A model generated the notes under the pieces. That model was given only the letters and a program-made list of their open reading frames with translations. It did no database searches and was not told the origin of the DNA. Of a stretch of DNA of 64,000 bases, positions 56,051 to 64,000 are shown piece by piece. The position numbers were made by a program, and so were the translations under genes. The DNA comes from Clostridiaceae bacterium OM02-2AC. GTDB lineage: Bacteria > Bacillota_I > Bacilli_A > Erysipelotrichales > Erysipelotrichaceae. Positions within the stretch are counted from its first letter, which is position 1. Every line of letters starts with the position of its first letter. Where the stretch lies: contig QULU01000004.1 in the NCBI GenBank assembly GCA_003481775.1, forward strand, positions 62,001 through 126,000, given 5' to 3'.

Positions 56051-56180
56051 AGTATTCCTTTCTTTACAGCGATTTCTGTTCTTTGTGCCATCGTTTCCTT
56101 TACATAATCTACCGCTTTCCTTGACTTTCTATTGTACCTGAAACCTTCCGCATTTTTATTTTCCTATACAGCGTTTGGAT

Positions 56181-57401
56181 TCACTGTGTGAAATACCATG
56201 TATTTTCCTTGAGCTCACGTAAATCCTGCGGGTACAGTGCAGGCACTTCCAATAAAACCGGTCGCAGTCTGTTCGTATCCCATGTATAGAAGCGATATAT
56301 CGGTATAACGTATGGCAGATAGGAGGCATACATATCCTCTCCTCCTCCATAGGTAAGCTCTACATGCAGTATTTCCAGCTGATCCACAGAAATTTCAGAG
56401 GGCGGCAGCGTGCTGTAATAGCCTCTCTGATTTAACACCTGCTCTGCTTCACCACTGCTCATGATAGTAAATTCCTGCAGCTGCTTTTCATACGTATTGT
56501 AAGGAAGGCTCAAATAATACACACCATCGCCCGCATCCGTCAGCACAGCTCCTGCCGTTACCTGATTCAGCAAGCCCTGCTTACCATCGTCCTCAGCCTT
56601 GTAAATATCCGTTTGGCAAGCCATTATACCACTGCCCATACTCGTATAACAGCGGGTTTGGATATCTGCGTCTTGGAAGGTGAACAGCTTGGGATATATT
56701 TTAAGCAGCTCCTCTGCTATCTCGTGCTGCTGCGTTCTTGTCCCTTCCTTCTTATCCGTTTTCAGAATCAGGCGCAGCTCCCCGTTTACATCTGCCATGA
56801 TATCTGTAATCTGAATACTTTTGGATGTCTTTTTCTTCAGAGCCTGAAACAGCTTTTCCGCTTTCTTTTCCTGTTCCTTCAGGTCTTTTTCCGGAATGGA
56901 AGTTAAGGATGGTCCATTACCATACTGCTTTTTGAATACAGGCAAAGCTCCCTTTACATCCAGATGATCATTCTCATATGGCATCGCTTTTACTTTTTTC
57001 TTTTGTGGCGAAATCCGATCGGCCGTGCCCGCACCGTACATATACAGATGGGTTTGCGGATAATACGATTCCACCGGCACCTCCTGATTTTGTGCTGAAC
57101 CGGTTTTGCTTTCCTTTGCCTGTTCCTGAACGGAGCCAATTTCAGCATCAGCGTTTCCTTCATGTTTCTCTATGCTGCTTGCAACCTGTGCAGCCTTTTT
57201 TGGCAGTTGTGAAGTGTTCCTGTAATATAGACCGAAGCAGACTGCGATTACTGCACACAGGGCTGTACAGCCATAGACAAAGCGCGGTTTCCAGTGCTTG
57301 TGGCGAATCGGCTGCTCCTGCTGTATGGCAGCCCTGCGTATTCTTTGCTTCAACTCCTCGCTCATATGAATCTGATTCAGCTCCTCGCGATATTTTTTCA
57401 C
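56181..57401 (-). CDS. Membrane-anchored partner of the ECF sigma factor (putative anti-sigma)
   Basis: 406 residues. The first 45 residues are cytosolic and basic (MKKYREELNQIHMSEELKQRIRRAAIQQEQ), then one membrane helix (FVYGCTALCAVIAVCFGLYY) and a large extracellular part of about 330 residues with no recognised domain. The topology, the ATGA overlap with the sigma gene and the short amphipathic N-terminus fit an anti-sigma factor released by an envelope signal. The cytosolic part lacks a zinc-binding HxxxCxxC motif, so it is not of the ZAS class. Confidence 0.75.
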   Translation of the reverse strand: MKKYREELNQIHMSEELKQRIRRAAIQQEQPIRHKHWKPRFVYGCTALCAVIAVCFGLYYRNTSQLPKKAAQVASSIEKHEGNADAEIGSVQEQAKESKTGSAQNQEVPVESYYPQTHLYMYGAGTADRISPQKKKVKAMPYENDHLDVKGALPVFKKQYGNGPSLTSIPEKDLKEQEKKAEKLFQALKKKTSKSIQITDIMADVNGELRLILKTDKKEGTRTQQHEIAEELLKIYPKLFTFQDADIQTRCYTSMGSGIMACQTDIYKAEDDGKQGLLNQVTAGAVLTDAGDGVYYLSLPYNTYEKQLQEFTIMSSGEAEQVLNQRGYYSTLPPSEISVDQLEILHVELTYGGGEDMYASYLPYVIPIYRFYTWDTNRLRPVLLEVPALYPQDLRELKENTWYFTQ

Positions 57402-57886
57402 CTAAACTCACCCTCTTCCAGTCTGCTTTTCAGCTGCTTCCTCGCCCGGTGCAGCCATGTCAGAATCGTTGCCTCTTTCGTTTGCAGAATATCGGCAATT
57501 ATGGCAACGCTGAGCTCTTCATAATAAAACAAATAAATCACATTACGATACTTTACAGGCAGCTTCATCACCTCATACAGCAGTCCAAAATTCGTGCTCT
57601 CCTTACTGCCTGCCAGATTTTCATTCAGCTCCACGGTTGTACGGAGCCGCTGGTATTTCCAGTGATCCTTGCATATATTGATGGTAACCCGCAAAATCCA
57701 GGCCTTTTCATGTGTTTTCGATGTAAACTGCGGCTGTTTTGTCAGAATACGCAGAAAGACATCCTGTGCAGCGTCCTGTGCATCTGCGACATTTCCCATA
57801 TTCTGCAGGGCAACCCGATACACCATGTCACCGTAAGTCTCCAGCAGCTCATCCAGATTTTTGCACAGCTGTTCCCTCTCATCCAT
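57398..57886 (-). CDS. ECF-type RNA polymerase sigma factor
   Basis: 162 residues. Sigma region 2 is seen in LLETYGDMVYRVALQNMGNVADAQDAAQDVFLRILTKQPQFTSKTHEKAWILRVTINICKDHWK, region 4 in VMKLPVKYRNVIYLFYYEELSVAIIADILQTKEATILTWLHRARKQLK. No regions 1 or 3, as expected for ECF. Translated with the membrane protein downstream, probably its anti-sigma. TATAAT about 50 bp upstream of the start may drive it. Confidence 0.93.
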   Translation of the reverse strand: MDEREQLCKNLDELLETYGDMVYRVALQNMGNVADAQDAAQDVFLRILTKQPQFTSKTHEKAWILRVTINICKDHWKYQRLRTTVELNENLAGSKESTNFGLLYEVMKLPVKYRNVIYLFYYEELSVAIIADILQTKEATILTWLHRARKQLKSRLEEGEFR

Positions 57887-58089
57887 AAGCTATCTCCTTC
57901 ATATGTAAAACGATCAAATTCATTATAACATTTCAAAAGGATTGCAGAAAGGCGGGAAAGCTTGTGATAAGATTCGCAATATATCAACTTTTCACCTTTT
58001 TGTTTACTTCATAAGCATCTCGGTTTAAAATATAGGTATTATACGAGGTGATAAAGTGTGAAACAATAAAATAAGAAAATGGCAACTTA

Positions 58090-59640
58090 AAAAGAACACA
58101 AAGTGAACTATATTTAGTTTATAAATGACGGAATTATTAGCTTGCGGCTAAAATAGGAGTAATTTTATATTCTCCTACAGATTGTAAAAGCTCTAAAGCA
58201 TCTTGAATATCTTGCTTACGAGGCTTAGGTGGAATAGGGTTCATCAGTTCCTCATAATCGGATGGATGGAAATCCTTCAAGTCTTTGAACATATGATAAA
58301 GGCAGACTGCCATCATTCTGGCAACGGCGATGATCGCACGTTTATGACCCCTGCGCTTTTTGATTTTATCATATTTGATTTTGAAGTAAGGACATTTCTT
58401 ATCTTTGAGTGCGGCAAGTGCACATTGGATAAGCATCGGCTTTAAGTATGTTCCTGCATGAGAGATACGGACAGATTTCTTTTTATCGGCACTCGCATTA
58501 TTTGTCGGGGTAAGACCAATCCAAGAAGTAAAATGTTCTGCGTCGGAAAAAACGCTCATATCAACACCAGTTTCTGAAACTAGCGTTGTCGCAGAAAGGT
58601 GTCCAATACCAGGCAATTGTGTTGCAAGATCGATGTACACATGGTATTTAGAAGTTCTTTTATCTATTTCACTAGAAAGTGCAGACTTCATATCTTCAAG
58701 AAACTGCATGTGCCCGAGTGAAAGTAGTGATTTGTATGACTGATCATCATCAAGGTGAAAACCTCTGATGGAGTTGAGAATTTCCTCACTTTTCTTTTTC
58801 AAGGAACCGCGAAGAAGGGATCTGATATGGACTTCATCGACATCACTGGAAGTGAGAAGCTCAGAAAACACGGCAGAAGCACTGACACCAAAAGGATCAG
58901 AAACAACGGACGCCAAAGAAATATTAGAAACAGTTTGACAATTCTGAACACGGTTTTTTTCTGAAGATATAAAGTTTGTGATTTTATACCGATAACGAGA
59001 TAGATCGCGAAGTTGACGAAACTCTTTATTGGGTATGTAAGAGGGTTGTACTTCGCCCATTTGAAATAATTCTGCGATATGAATAGAATCTAAGAAATCA
59101 GTTTTTTTACCTTTCGGTGATTTAACATACTTTGGATGAGTGATAACGATATCAAAATCACGATCTTCAAGGTAGTTAAATACAGGAATCCAATACTTGC
59201 CAGTGGATTCCATACAGACACAGTGGCAGTCATAATGATCAAGCCAGACAACGAGTTTCACAAGGTCATAATTGTGAGTAGAGAATTTGCGGTGATGGTA
59301 AACAGGTTCCACCTGCATACTTTCTGCGATGATGATTGTGCAAGCTAATTTCTTTTTGTGGACATCAATACCACAAGCAATGGGGTGCATCACGCTACGC
59401 ATGAAAACCGCCTCCTTTGAAAGAAAAAGCATTGACTGCCATCTGTGCTCTCAAGTATATCGAGTCAAATAACAAGATTACTTCATTGGTAAGTGTACGT
59501 CCTCGAAGGGAACAAAAGTTTGTGCATGGACAGATGACTGCACAGATAAGAATACGAGTTAGACTAAAAAACAGAAAACATCACTCACCTCTACGTGCTC
59601 TGTAGTATACTTCTTCTCTAACTATATTATAACGCATTGT
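58090..59640 (-). mobile_element. IS110-family insertion sequence with long noncoding 5' end
   Basis: The element holds one DEDD recombinase gene. IS110 elements lack inverted repeats, so the ends given are estimates: just after the transposase stop on the left and near the AACGCATTGTAATGG junction on the right. The 240 bp upstream of the recombinase start (59403-59640) hold no protein gene, and TATAAT (minus strand, about 59634-59627) starts them. In IS110-group elements this noncoding end encodes the bridge RNA that pairs with target and donor DNA, and RE-LE joining rebuilds the promoter. Complementary pieces (CTGTGCAGTCATCTG and CACAGATGGCAG) suggest structure. Confidence 0.7.
58137..59402 (-). 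CDS. IS110-family DEDD transposase/recombinase
   Basis: 421 residues from ATG 59402 (AAAGGAGG upstream). N-terminal RuvC-like DEDD domain: ACGIDVHKKKLACTIII (first Asp), VCMESTGKYWIPVFNYLED (Glu), VKSPKGKKTDFLDSIHIAELFQMG (Asp pair). C-terminal Transposase_20 domain: ATQLPGIGHLSATTLVSETG, FTSWIGLTPTNNASADKKKSVRISHAGTYLKPMLIQCALAA with the catalytic Ser in the RISHAG segment. Length is slightly above the usual 330-420. No stop or frameshift, so it may be active. Confidence 0.93.
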   Translation of the reverse strand: MRSVMHPIACGIDVHKKKLACTIIIAESMQVEPVYHHRKFSTHNYDLVKLVVWLDHYDCHCVCMESTGKYWIPVFNYLEDRDFDIVITHPKYVKSPKGKKTDFLDSIHIAELFQMGEVQPSYIPNKEFRQLRDLSRYRYKITNFISSEKNRVQNCQTVSNISLASVVSDPFGVSASAVFSELLTSSDVDEVHIRSLLRGSLKKKSEEILNSIRGFHLDDDQSYKSLLSLGHMQFLEDMKSALSSEIDKRTSKYHVYIDLATQLPGIGHLSATTLVSETGVDMSVFSDAEHFTSWIGLTPTNNASADKKKSVRISHAGTYLKPMLIQCALAALKDKKCPYFKIKYDKIKKRRGHKRAIIAVARMMAVCLYHMFKDLKDFHPSDYEELMNPIPPKPRKQDIQDALELLQSVGEYKITPILAAS

Positions 59641-59670
59641 AATGGTGCTGGTGTTTCATAAAAATTTGTG

Positions 59671-59685
59671 CTCGCGCATTGCGAG
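59671..59685 (+). promoter_or_regulatory. Palindrome in the Lrp gene leader
   Basis: CTCGC-GCATT-GCGAG lies 15 bp before the Lrp-family start codon and just before the Shine-Dalgarno GGAGG. It may be an autoregulatory site or an RNA hairpin. Confidence 0.45.
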
Positions 59686-59700
59686 AGAATGGAGGCAAGG

Positions 59701-60189
59701 ATGAAAAAAGAATTATTGCTGTCATTGCTGGAAACAAACGCAAGATACTCCACCAGAGATCTGGCGGATGTTTTGCTGGAGGATGAGGAAAGTGTCATCC
59801 ACACCATGAATGAGCTGGAAAAGAAAAAGGTCATTTGTGGTTACCATACAATTATTAACTGGGAGAAGACCAACAAGGATAAGGTCATGGCTCTGATTGA
59901 GGTGGATGTAACCCCAGAGCGGGATTTCGGTTATGATCGAGTCGCTAAGAACATCTATCGCTATCCGGAGGTCGATACGATGTATCTGATGAGTGGAAAG
60001 AGTGAATTTATCGTCATCATCTATGGAAGAACCATGCAGGAGATATCCAACTTTGTCGGTGCCAAGCTGGCTACAACAGAAAATGTCGTTTCAACATCTA
60101 CCTTTTTCGTGCTGAAGGAGTACAAGATCAACGGCATCGTTCTGGATGAAGAAGAAAAACCAAGTGAAAGACTGGTTGTGACGCCATAA
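59701..60189 (+). CDS. Lrp/AsnC-family transcriptional regulator
   Basis: 162 residues from ATG 59701 (GGAGG 5 nt upstream). Winged helix LLLSLLETNARYSTRDLADVLLEDEESVIHTMNELEKKKVICGYHTIIN followed by the RAM effector domain (ALIEVDVTPERDFGYDRVAKNIYRYPEVDTMYLMSGKSEFIVIIYGRTMQEISNFVGAKL). Overlaps the aminotransferase start by one base, the same order as the alaR-alaT pair of Bacillus subtilis. Likely controls its partner in response to an amino acid. The IS110 element ends about 60 bp upstream and may have displaced its promoter. Confidence 0.9.
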   Translation: MKKELLLSLLETNARYSTRDLADVLLEDEESVIHTMNELEKKKVICGYHTIINWEKTNKDKVMALIEVDVTPERDFGYDRVAKNIYRYPEVDTMYLMSGKSEFIVIIYGRTMQEISNFVGAKLATTENVVSTSTFFVLKEYKINGIVLDEEEKPSERLVVTP

Positions 60190-61358
60190 TGTACGAAAAA
60201 TTTTTAAGTCAGCACGTACAAACCATTAAGCCAAGCGGTATACGAAAATATTTTGACCTCGCCAGTGAAATGGAAGGTGTAATTTCTCTGGGTGTCGGAG
60301 AGCCGGATTTTGACACACCATGGCACATCCGTGAGGCTGCTATTTATTCGATTGAGAGTGGTAAAACACATTATACAGCAAATCAGGGTCTGCTGGAGCT
60401 GCGCGAGGAAATCTGTCTTTACCAGAAGCGCCGTTTCCAGCTGGAGTATGACCCTGTGGATAACGTTATCGTAACGGTCGGCGGAAGCGAAGCTATAGAT
60501 ATCGCCATGCGTGCCATTGTGAATCCGGGGGATGAGGTCATCCTGATGGAGCCAAGCTATGTAGCCTATACACCAAGTGTTGAGCTTACCGGTGCGCTAC
60601 CCGTGCATATCAAACTGGAGCATGAGGATCAGTTCAAGCTGACACCGGAAAAGCTGAAAGCTGCAATCACACCGAAGACCAAAGCAATTTTGATGAATTT
60701 CCCGAGTAATCCAACCGGCGGTGTCATGACGAGGGAGGATTATGCAAAGCTTGTTCCGATACTGAAGGAACACGAGATTATCGTTATTAGTGATGAAATC
60801 TATGCAGAGCTGACCTATGACGGGACCTTCTGTTCTCCTGCCAATTTTGATGAGATCAAGGATCAGGTTATCATCATCAGCGGCTTCTCCAAGGCGTATG
60901 CCATGACTGGCTGGCGGCTTGGCTATGTGCTTGCGAACAAGACCTTCACAGATGCCATGAATAAGATTCACCAGTATATCATCATGTCCGCACCAACAGC
61001 TGCGCAATATGGTGCCATAGATGCATTGCGTAATGGAGATATACATGTCGCAGAGATGCGGGAATCCTATATGACAAGAAGAAACTTTATTACAAAGGGC
61101 TTCAACCGTATCGGTCTTCCAACGCATCTGCCGCATGGTGCCTTCTATATCTTTCCGGATATTCGCGGTACCGGATTGACCAGTGATGAATTCTGCGTAC
61201 AACTGCTGGAGGATCAGCGCGTTGCCTGTGTACCGGGGACAGCCTTCGGTGATGCAGGAGAGGGGTTCATTCGTGTATCCTATGCCTACAGTATTGACCA
61301 CATTCGTGAGGCTATCGAACGTATTGACCGCTTCATGGAAAAATTCAGACAGAAGTAA
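60189..61358 (+). CDS. Class I/II PLP-dependent aminotransferase (AlaT/PatA-like)
   Basis: 389 residues. Fold-type I motifs: SLGVGEPDFDTPWHIREA, TVGGSEAIDIAMRAI, NFPSNPTGGVMTREDYAKL, VISDEIYAELTYDG, the Schiff-base Lys in ISGFSKAYAMTGWRLGYV and the C-terminal Arg in FIRVSYAYS. It resembles B. subtilis YugH/AlaT and PatA. Coupled to an Lrp-type regulator, an alanine- or aromatic-aminotransferase role is likely; PatA-like use as the N-acetyl-LL-2,6-diaminopimelate aminotransferase missing from the lysine operon is possible. Confidence 0.88.
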   Translation: MYEKFLSQHVQTIKPSGIRKYFDLASEMEGVISLGVGEPDFDTPWHIREAAIYSIESGKTHYTANQGLLELREEICLYQKRRFQLEYDPVDNVIVTVGGSEAIDIAMRAIVNPGDEVILMEPSYVAYTPSVELTGALPVHIKLEHEDQFKLTPEKLKAAITPKTKAILMNFPSNPTGGVMTREDYAKLVPILKEHEIIVISDEIYAELTYDGTFCSPANFDEIKDQVIIISGFSKAYAMTGWRLGYVLANKTFTDAMNKIHQYIIMSAPTAAQYGAIDALRNGDIHVAEMRESYMTRRNFITKGFNRIGLPTHLPHGAFYIFPDIRGTGLTSDEFCVQLLEDQRVACVPGTAFGDAGEGFIRVSYAYSIDHIREAIERIDRFMEKFRQK

Positions 61359-61360
61359 AC

Positions 61361-61462
61361 AGCGAGCCTTTGCCATGTTGTGCAGAGGCTCGCTTCTTCC
61401 TGTATTACCAAAAGACGCAGACCTTCCTTTTCCATGGGAAATAGGTCTGAGCCTTTTCTTTT
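61361..61462 (+). terminator. Two successive intrinsic terminators
   Basis: AGCGAGCCT...AGGCTCGCT (61361-61394, with short U tail) then CAGACCT...AGGTCTG followed by AGCCTTTTCTTTTTG (61411-61462). Together they end the Lrp/aminotransferase transcript. Confidence 0.75.
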
Positions 61463-61547
61463 TGATCCTTATTACTGTTTCCTGCGATTGCTTGCTAACT
61501 GCATCCGGTTTTCTTAAAAAGCCTTCCCGGCATTTCGCTCTGTTTGT

Positions 61548-62450
61548 TTACAGCTCCAGCTCCAGCTGCTCCACATTCTTTTTCTCTACCACCTGCAGCA
61601 TTGTTTCCCCCTTACGCGGTGGCTCCAGGCGATCTATGAGGAATTTCACATTGGTGAATGCCGTTCTGCGATATTCCATCAGCGGCTTCACATACCGTCG
61701 AAATGTGTCTCTGGTAAAGAATTCCTCAGCCTGTTCATCACTTCCATAGCTTAGATTCCATGCGGTAAGTGCCAGCTCCAGAACACTGCTTTTCTGGTCC
61801 TGCCCCTTCATCCGCAAGATCCCGCTCAAAGGTTGCAGATAATCGGAAAAAAGCTCTTCCTTTTTTTCGTGCATATTGCGCTTTAGCACCGTGAAGGAAG
61901 CCGTCTCATGCTCTGACAGCAGGGCACCTTTCTCCATAGCGATACCGCGATATTCCTCAAAGAGCTCTATTACGAAGGATAGCTCTGTAATTGCCTGCGT
62001 GTTTCCGATGCTATCGAGGATGAAATGATTTTTATATGGCAGGATAGCATACTGCACCATGCAGGGTAGTGTCTGATTGCGCAGCATGAAATCCAGAGAA
62101 TCTGTAATCCCCTTTACGCCATATAGCGTTTTGCCTTTACGATCCATTACAAAGGTATACTCCTGCTCATACTGCATGACATACAGCTGCTGCTTACGGC
62201 AGCCTTGAAACCGTGCAATACAGGCGGCATCCTCCTTTGGCAGCTGTGGATGAAGCTTGAGGTACTGCTCAATGAGACGCTTGCTTGCCTGCTCATTGCG
62301 GAACACGATCGTACTCCCCACATGACACAGATGCTCCATATTTTCCATGGTTATTTTTGCTTTTTTATTCTTTGTTCGATATGCGTACAGGAACAGACCG
62401 CTAAGCAGATTGATGACATGTCTTGCCTCCTGTGCAGGTAAATGATCCAT
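61548..62450 (-). CDS. Hypothetical cytoplasmic protein (300 aa)
   Basis: 300 residues from ATG 62450 (GGGAGAAG upstream); the frame opens earlier at 62498. Soluble, mixed alpha/beta: MDHLPAQEARHVINLLSGLFLYAYRTKNKKAKITMENMEHLCHVGSTIVFRNEQASKRLIEQYLKLHPQLP, a beta-rich middle (QLYVMQYEQEYTFVMDRKGKTLYGVKGI) and an acidic C-terminus. No family recognised. It lies 3 bp after the MATE gene in the frame of the same operon (stop 62502), reading in the same direction. Confidence 0.65.
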   Translation of the reverse strand: MDHLPAQEARHVINLLSGLFLYAYRTKNKKAKITMENMEHLCHVGSTIVFRNEQASKRLIEQYLKLHPQLPKEDAACIARFQGCRKQQLYVMQYEQEYTFVMDRKGKTLYGVKGITDSLDFMLRNQTLPCMVQYAILPYKNHFILDSIGNTQAITELSFVIELFEEYRGIAMEKGALLSEHETASFTVLKRNMHEKKEELFSDYLQPLSGILRMKGQDQKSSVLELALTAWNLSYGSDEQAEEFFTRDTFRRYVKPLMEYRRTAFTNVKFLIDRLEPPRKGETMLQVVEKKNVEQLELEL

Positions 62451-62501
62451 AATGACTTCTCCCTTATTTTTTATATGTATATAGTAGCATAATTTCAAGC
62501 C

Positions 62502-63878
62502 CTATGCGCCGTTTATTTCACATTCCTGTTCCTTATGAACAAGCACATGAATCCATTTTTTAGAGCGAAAGCGCCATAGTGTTACCATAGCCTTTACCAG
62601 CTCATCACTAAAGGACAGAGCTACCACCCAGTGAAGCGGCAGCTTCCAGACAACTGCCGCAAGAAAAGACATGGGGATTGCCACACACCATATACCAATC
62701 AAATCGCAGAACATACAGAACTTTGTATCACCACCGGAGCGAAGAATTCCACATATGTGTACATAGGACATCATTTTCGGTGTAGTATACAAGGCATAGG
62801 CGATCAACGTCAGGTTTAGCATCTGACTGGTTACAGCATCATACTTATAAACAGCAATGATCGTACCCTTCAATAGCAGAAGAGCAGCTGTCATTACCAG
62901 ACAAAAGCCTATATTGATGCCGATGAAGATTCTTCCATATGCGTATGCGAGCTTTGTATGATTTCTTCCCAGCTCATTGCCAATCATCACAGCACAGGCA
63001 TTCCCCAGTCCAAAGAACACACACTGAAACAGATCATTGATTACACTGGCCACCTGTACAACGGCTACCGCACTCGTTCCCAGCAACCCATATGCGATGA
63101 AACAGACCGTTGTTCCGATACTCCAAGCACTTTCACTCATGGCAACCGGAAGCGCAGTTTTCACGACACGCTTCATCAACGGCAGATCAAGCCTGCGAAT
63201 GGTTGCGCCGTCAACTGCCAGCGGATGATCCTCACTGAAATAAACATAACCGAGAATTAACAGCATTTCCACAAACCTTGCGGTCAATGTAGCGATAGCA
63301 GCGCCCTCAACGCCCAAGCGCGGTAAATGAAAATTCCCAAAGATCAGTCCGTAATTCAAAGCCGTGTTGATGGTTATTGCCAGCACGCTGGCAAGGGTAG
63401 GAATCTTCAGATTATGAATAGCGCGTGAATTGAAGCTCATAAGAAAAGAAAACGCAGTCATCAGATATGTAAAGCAGGTTATGCGCAGATAAGAGGCTCC
63501 GATTGCCACCACACCCGCTTCCCTTACAAACAGATGCAGAATCTGCGGTGCGAATACCAGAGCAAGCACAACGGTAAACAAGGCAAGAAAAAAGCCGATA
63601 CGCATCTCAATCGCGATCACCTTGCGGATATTCCTGACATCGCGGATTCCCCAGTATTGGGATACATAAATACTCGAGCCGCTGTAAATCCCAAAACAGA
63701 TAATGGAAAAAATAAAGTATACCTTATTGGCTGCCCCTACAGCTGCCAGCTCTCCCACACCGATACTTCCGATCATGAAGGTATCGATCATATTCAGACT
63801 CAATGAAATAATCTGCTGTAAAACAATCGGTAATCCGATGGTCAGAAGCAGACGTATAAAAACCTTTCGATCTATCAT
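62502..63878 (-). CDS. MATE-family efflux transporter
   Basis: 458 residues with twelve predicted helices in two similar halves. Family sequence: LRLLLTIGLPIVLQQIISLSLNMIDTFMIGSIGVGELAAVGAANKVYF, SSIYVSQYWGIRDVRNIRKV, then the second half VKTALPVAMSESAWSIGTTVCFIAYGLLGTSAVAVVQVASVINDLF. Exports cationic drugs or metabolites in exchange for Na+ or H+. TTTGAGGTGATAGC gives its ribosome binding site. The substrate is unknown. The 122 bp to the window edge carry nothing recognisable. Confidence 0.92.
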   Translation of the reverse strand: MIDRKVFIRLLLTIGLPIVLQQIISLSLNMIDTFMIGSIGVGELAAVGAANKVYFIFSIICFGIYSGSSIYVSQYWGIRDVRNIRKVIAIEMRIGFFLALFTVVLALVFAPQILHLFVREAGVVAIGASYLRITCFTYLMTAFSFLMSFNSRAIHNLKIPTLASVLAITINTALNYGLIFGNFHLPRLGVEGAAIATLTARFVEMLLILGYVYFSEDHPLAVDGATIRRLDLPLMKRVVKTALPVAMSESAWSIGTTVCFIAYGLLGTSAVAVVQVASVINDLFQCVFFGLGNACAVMIGNELGRNHTKLAYAYGRIFIGINIGFCLVMTAALLLLKGTIIAVYKYDAVTSQMLNLTLIAYALYTTPKMMSYVHICGILRSGGDTKFCMFCDLIGIWCVAIPMSFLAAVVWKLPLHWVVALSFSDELVKAMVTLWRFRSKKWIHVLVHKEQECEINGA

Positions 63879-64000
63879 GCTATCACCTCAAACTGAGAGT
63901 AATTTTATCATACTTTCCTATCGGGAAGCAATCATGCTTATAAGCGTAGGAATCCGCTTTGTAATAATTTAAGGAAGGTAATATACTCCTCTGAGAACGT

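Overview
The window looks like chromosome from a low-to-mid GC Gram-positive gut-type Firmicute. Strong Shine-Dalgarno sequences (GGAGG-like), many ATGA stop/start overlaps, U-rich intrinsic terminators, guanine and lysine riboswitches, several phosphotransferase (PTS) systems, LytTR/GHKL and OmpR two-component pairs and a DapH-type lysine pathway all fit. I would guess Erysipelotrichia (the Clostridium innocuum group), but that is inference from gene style, not from a search. No tRNA or rRNA gene and no CRISPR array was seen.

Layout. 1-2.5 kb (minus): a guanine-riboswitch-controlled nucleobase permease, a THEP1-type NTPase and a substrate-binding lipoprotein cut by the window edge. 3-5.2 kb (plus): a duplicated DUF1538 membrane protein with a translationally coupled PII-like protein. 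5.3-11.4 kb (minus): an OmpR/HK/PepSY cassette, then a LytTR/GHKL (Agr-type) pair with a small membrane protein. 11.7-12.4 kb: a decayed type III toxin-antitoxin locus, with a ToxN-like gene carrying an in-frame UGA and a one-unit ToxI-like RNA with terminator and promoter. 12.7-18.7 kb (minus): a mannose-family PTS operon with a Gfo/Idh/MocA dehydrogenase, a HAD phosphatase and an RpiR regulator. 19.3-21.4 kb: a PTS EIIC domain fused to a c-di-GMP EAL domain. 21.6-26.8 kb (minus): a corrinoid methyltransferase operon (two UroD-superfamily methyltransferases, a corrinoid protein, a reductive activator split by a frame change) next to an AraC regulator. 26.9-27.7 kb: an insertion-sequence graveyard with a TnpB C-terminus, an IS605-type right end and a 50-bp tandem repeat grown out of the 3' end of a GH1 gene.

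27.7-36.5 kb: a cellobiose-type PTS operon (IIB, IIC, IIA, GH1, YczE-like membrane protein, second GH1) diverging from a LicR/ManR-like PRD activator with a HAD phosphatase. Each divergent promoter has the same palindrome 8 nt upstream of its -35 box. 36.8-40.5 kb: two very small membrane proteins, an anchored protein, an AlbA-type putative regulator and a small hypothetical. 40.6-47.7 kb: an M20 deacetylase diverging from a lysine-riboswitch operon lysA-lysC-dapF-dapA-dapB-dapH. The deacetylase, and the PatA/AlaT-like aminotransferase at 60.2 kb, could supply the two steps missing from the acetyl branch of lysine synthesis.

47.8-57.9 kb: a transposase remnant, a sugar-binding-like lipoprotein diverging from a GH13-like protein with altered catalytic motifs, YigZ, a CpeT-like protein, a zinc-ribbon Nudix hydrolase, MTA/SAH nucleosidase and an ECF sigma/anti-sigma-like pair. 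58.1-59.6 kb: an intact-looking IS110 element with a long noncoding 5' end. 59.7-63.9 kb: an Lrp regulator/aminotransferase pair, an unrecognised protein and a MATE transporter.

The least ordinary items are the EIIC-EAL fusion, the DUF1538/PII pair, the corrinoid operon with its split activator, the GH1 with Gln in place of the acid/base Glu, the degenerate GH13 and the UGA-interrupted ToxN. Starts were set by Shine-Dalgarno position, so many differ from the longest open frame. All family assignments are from recognition of motifs, not from database searches.
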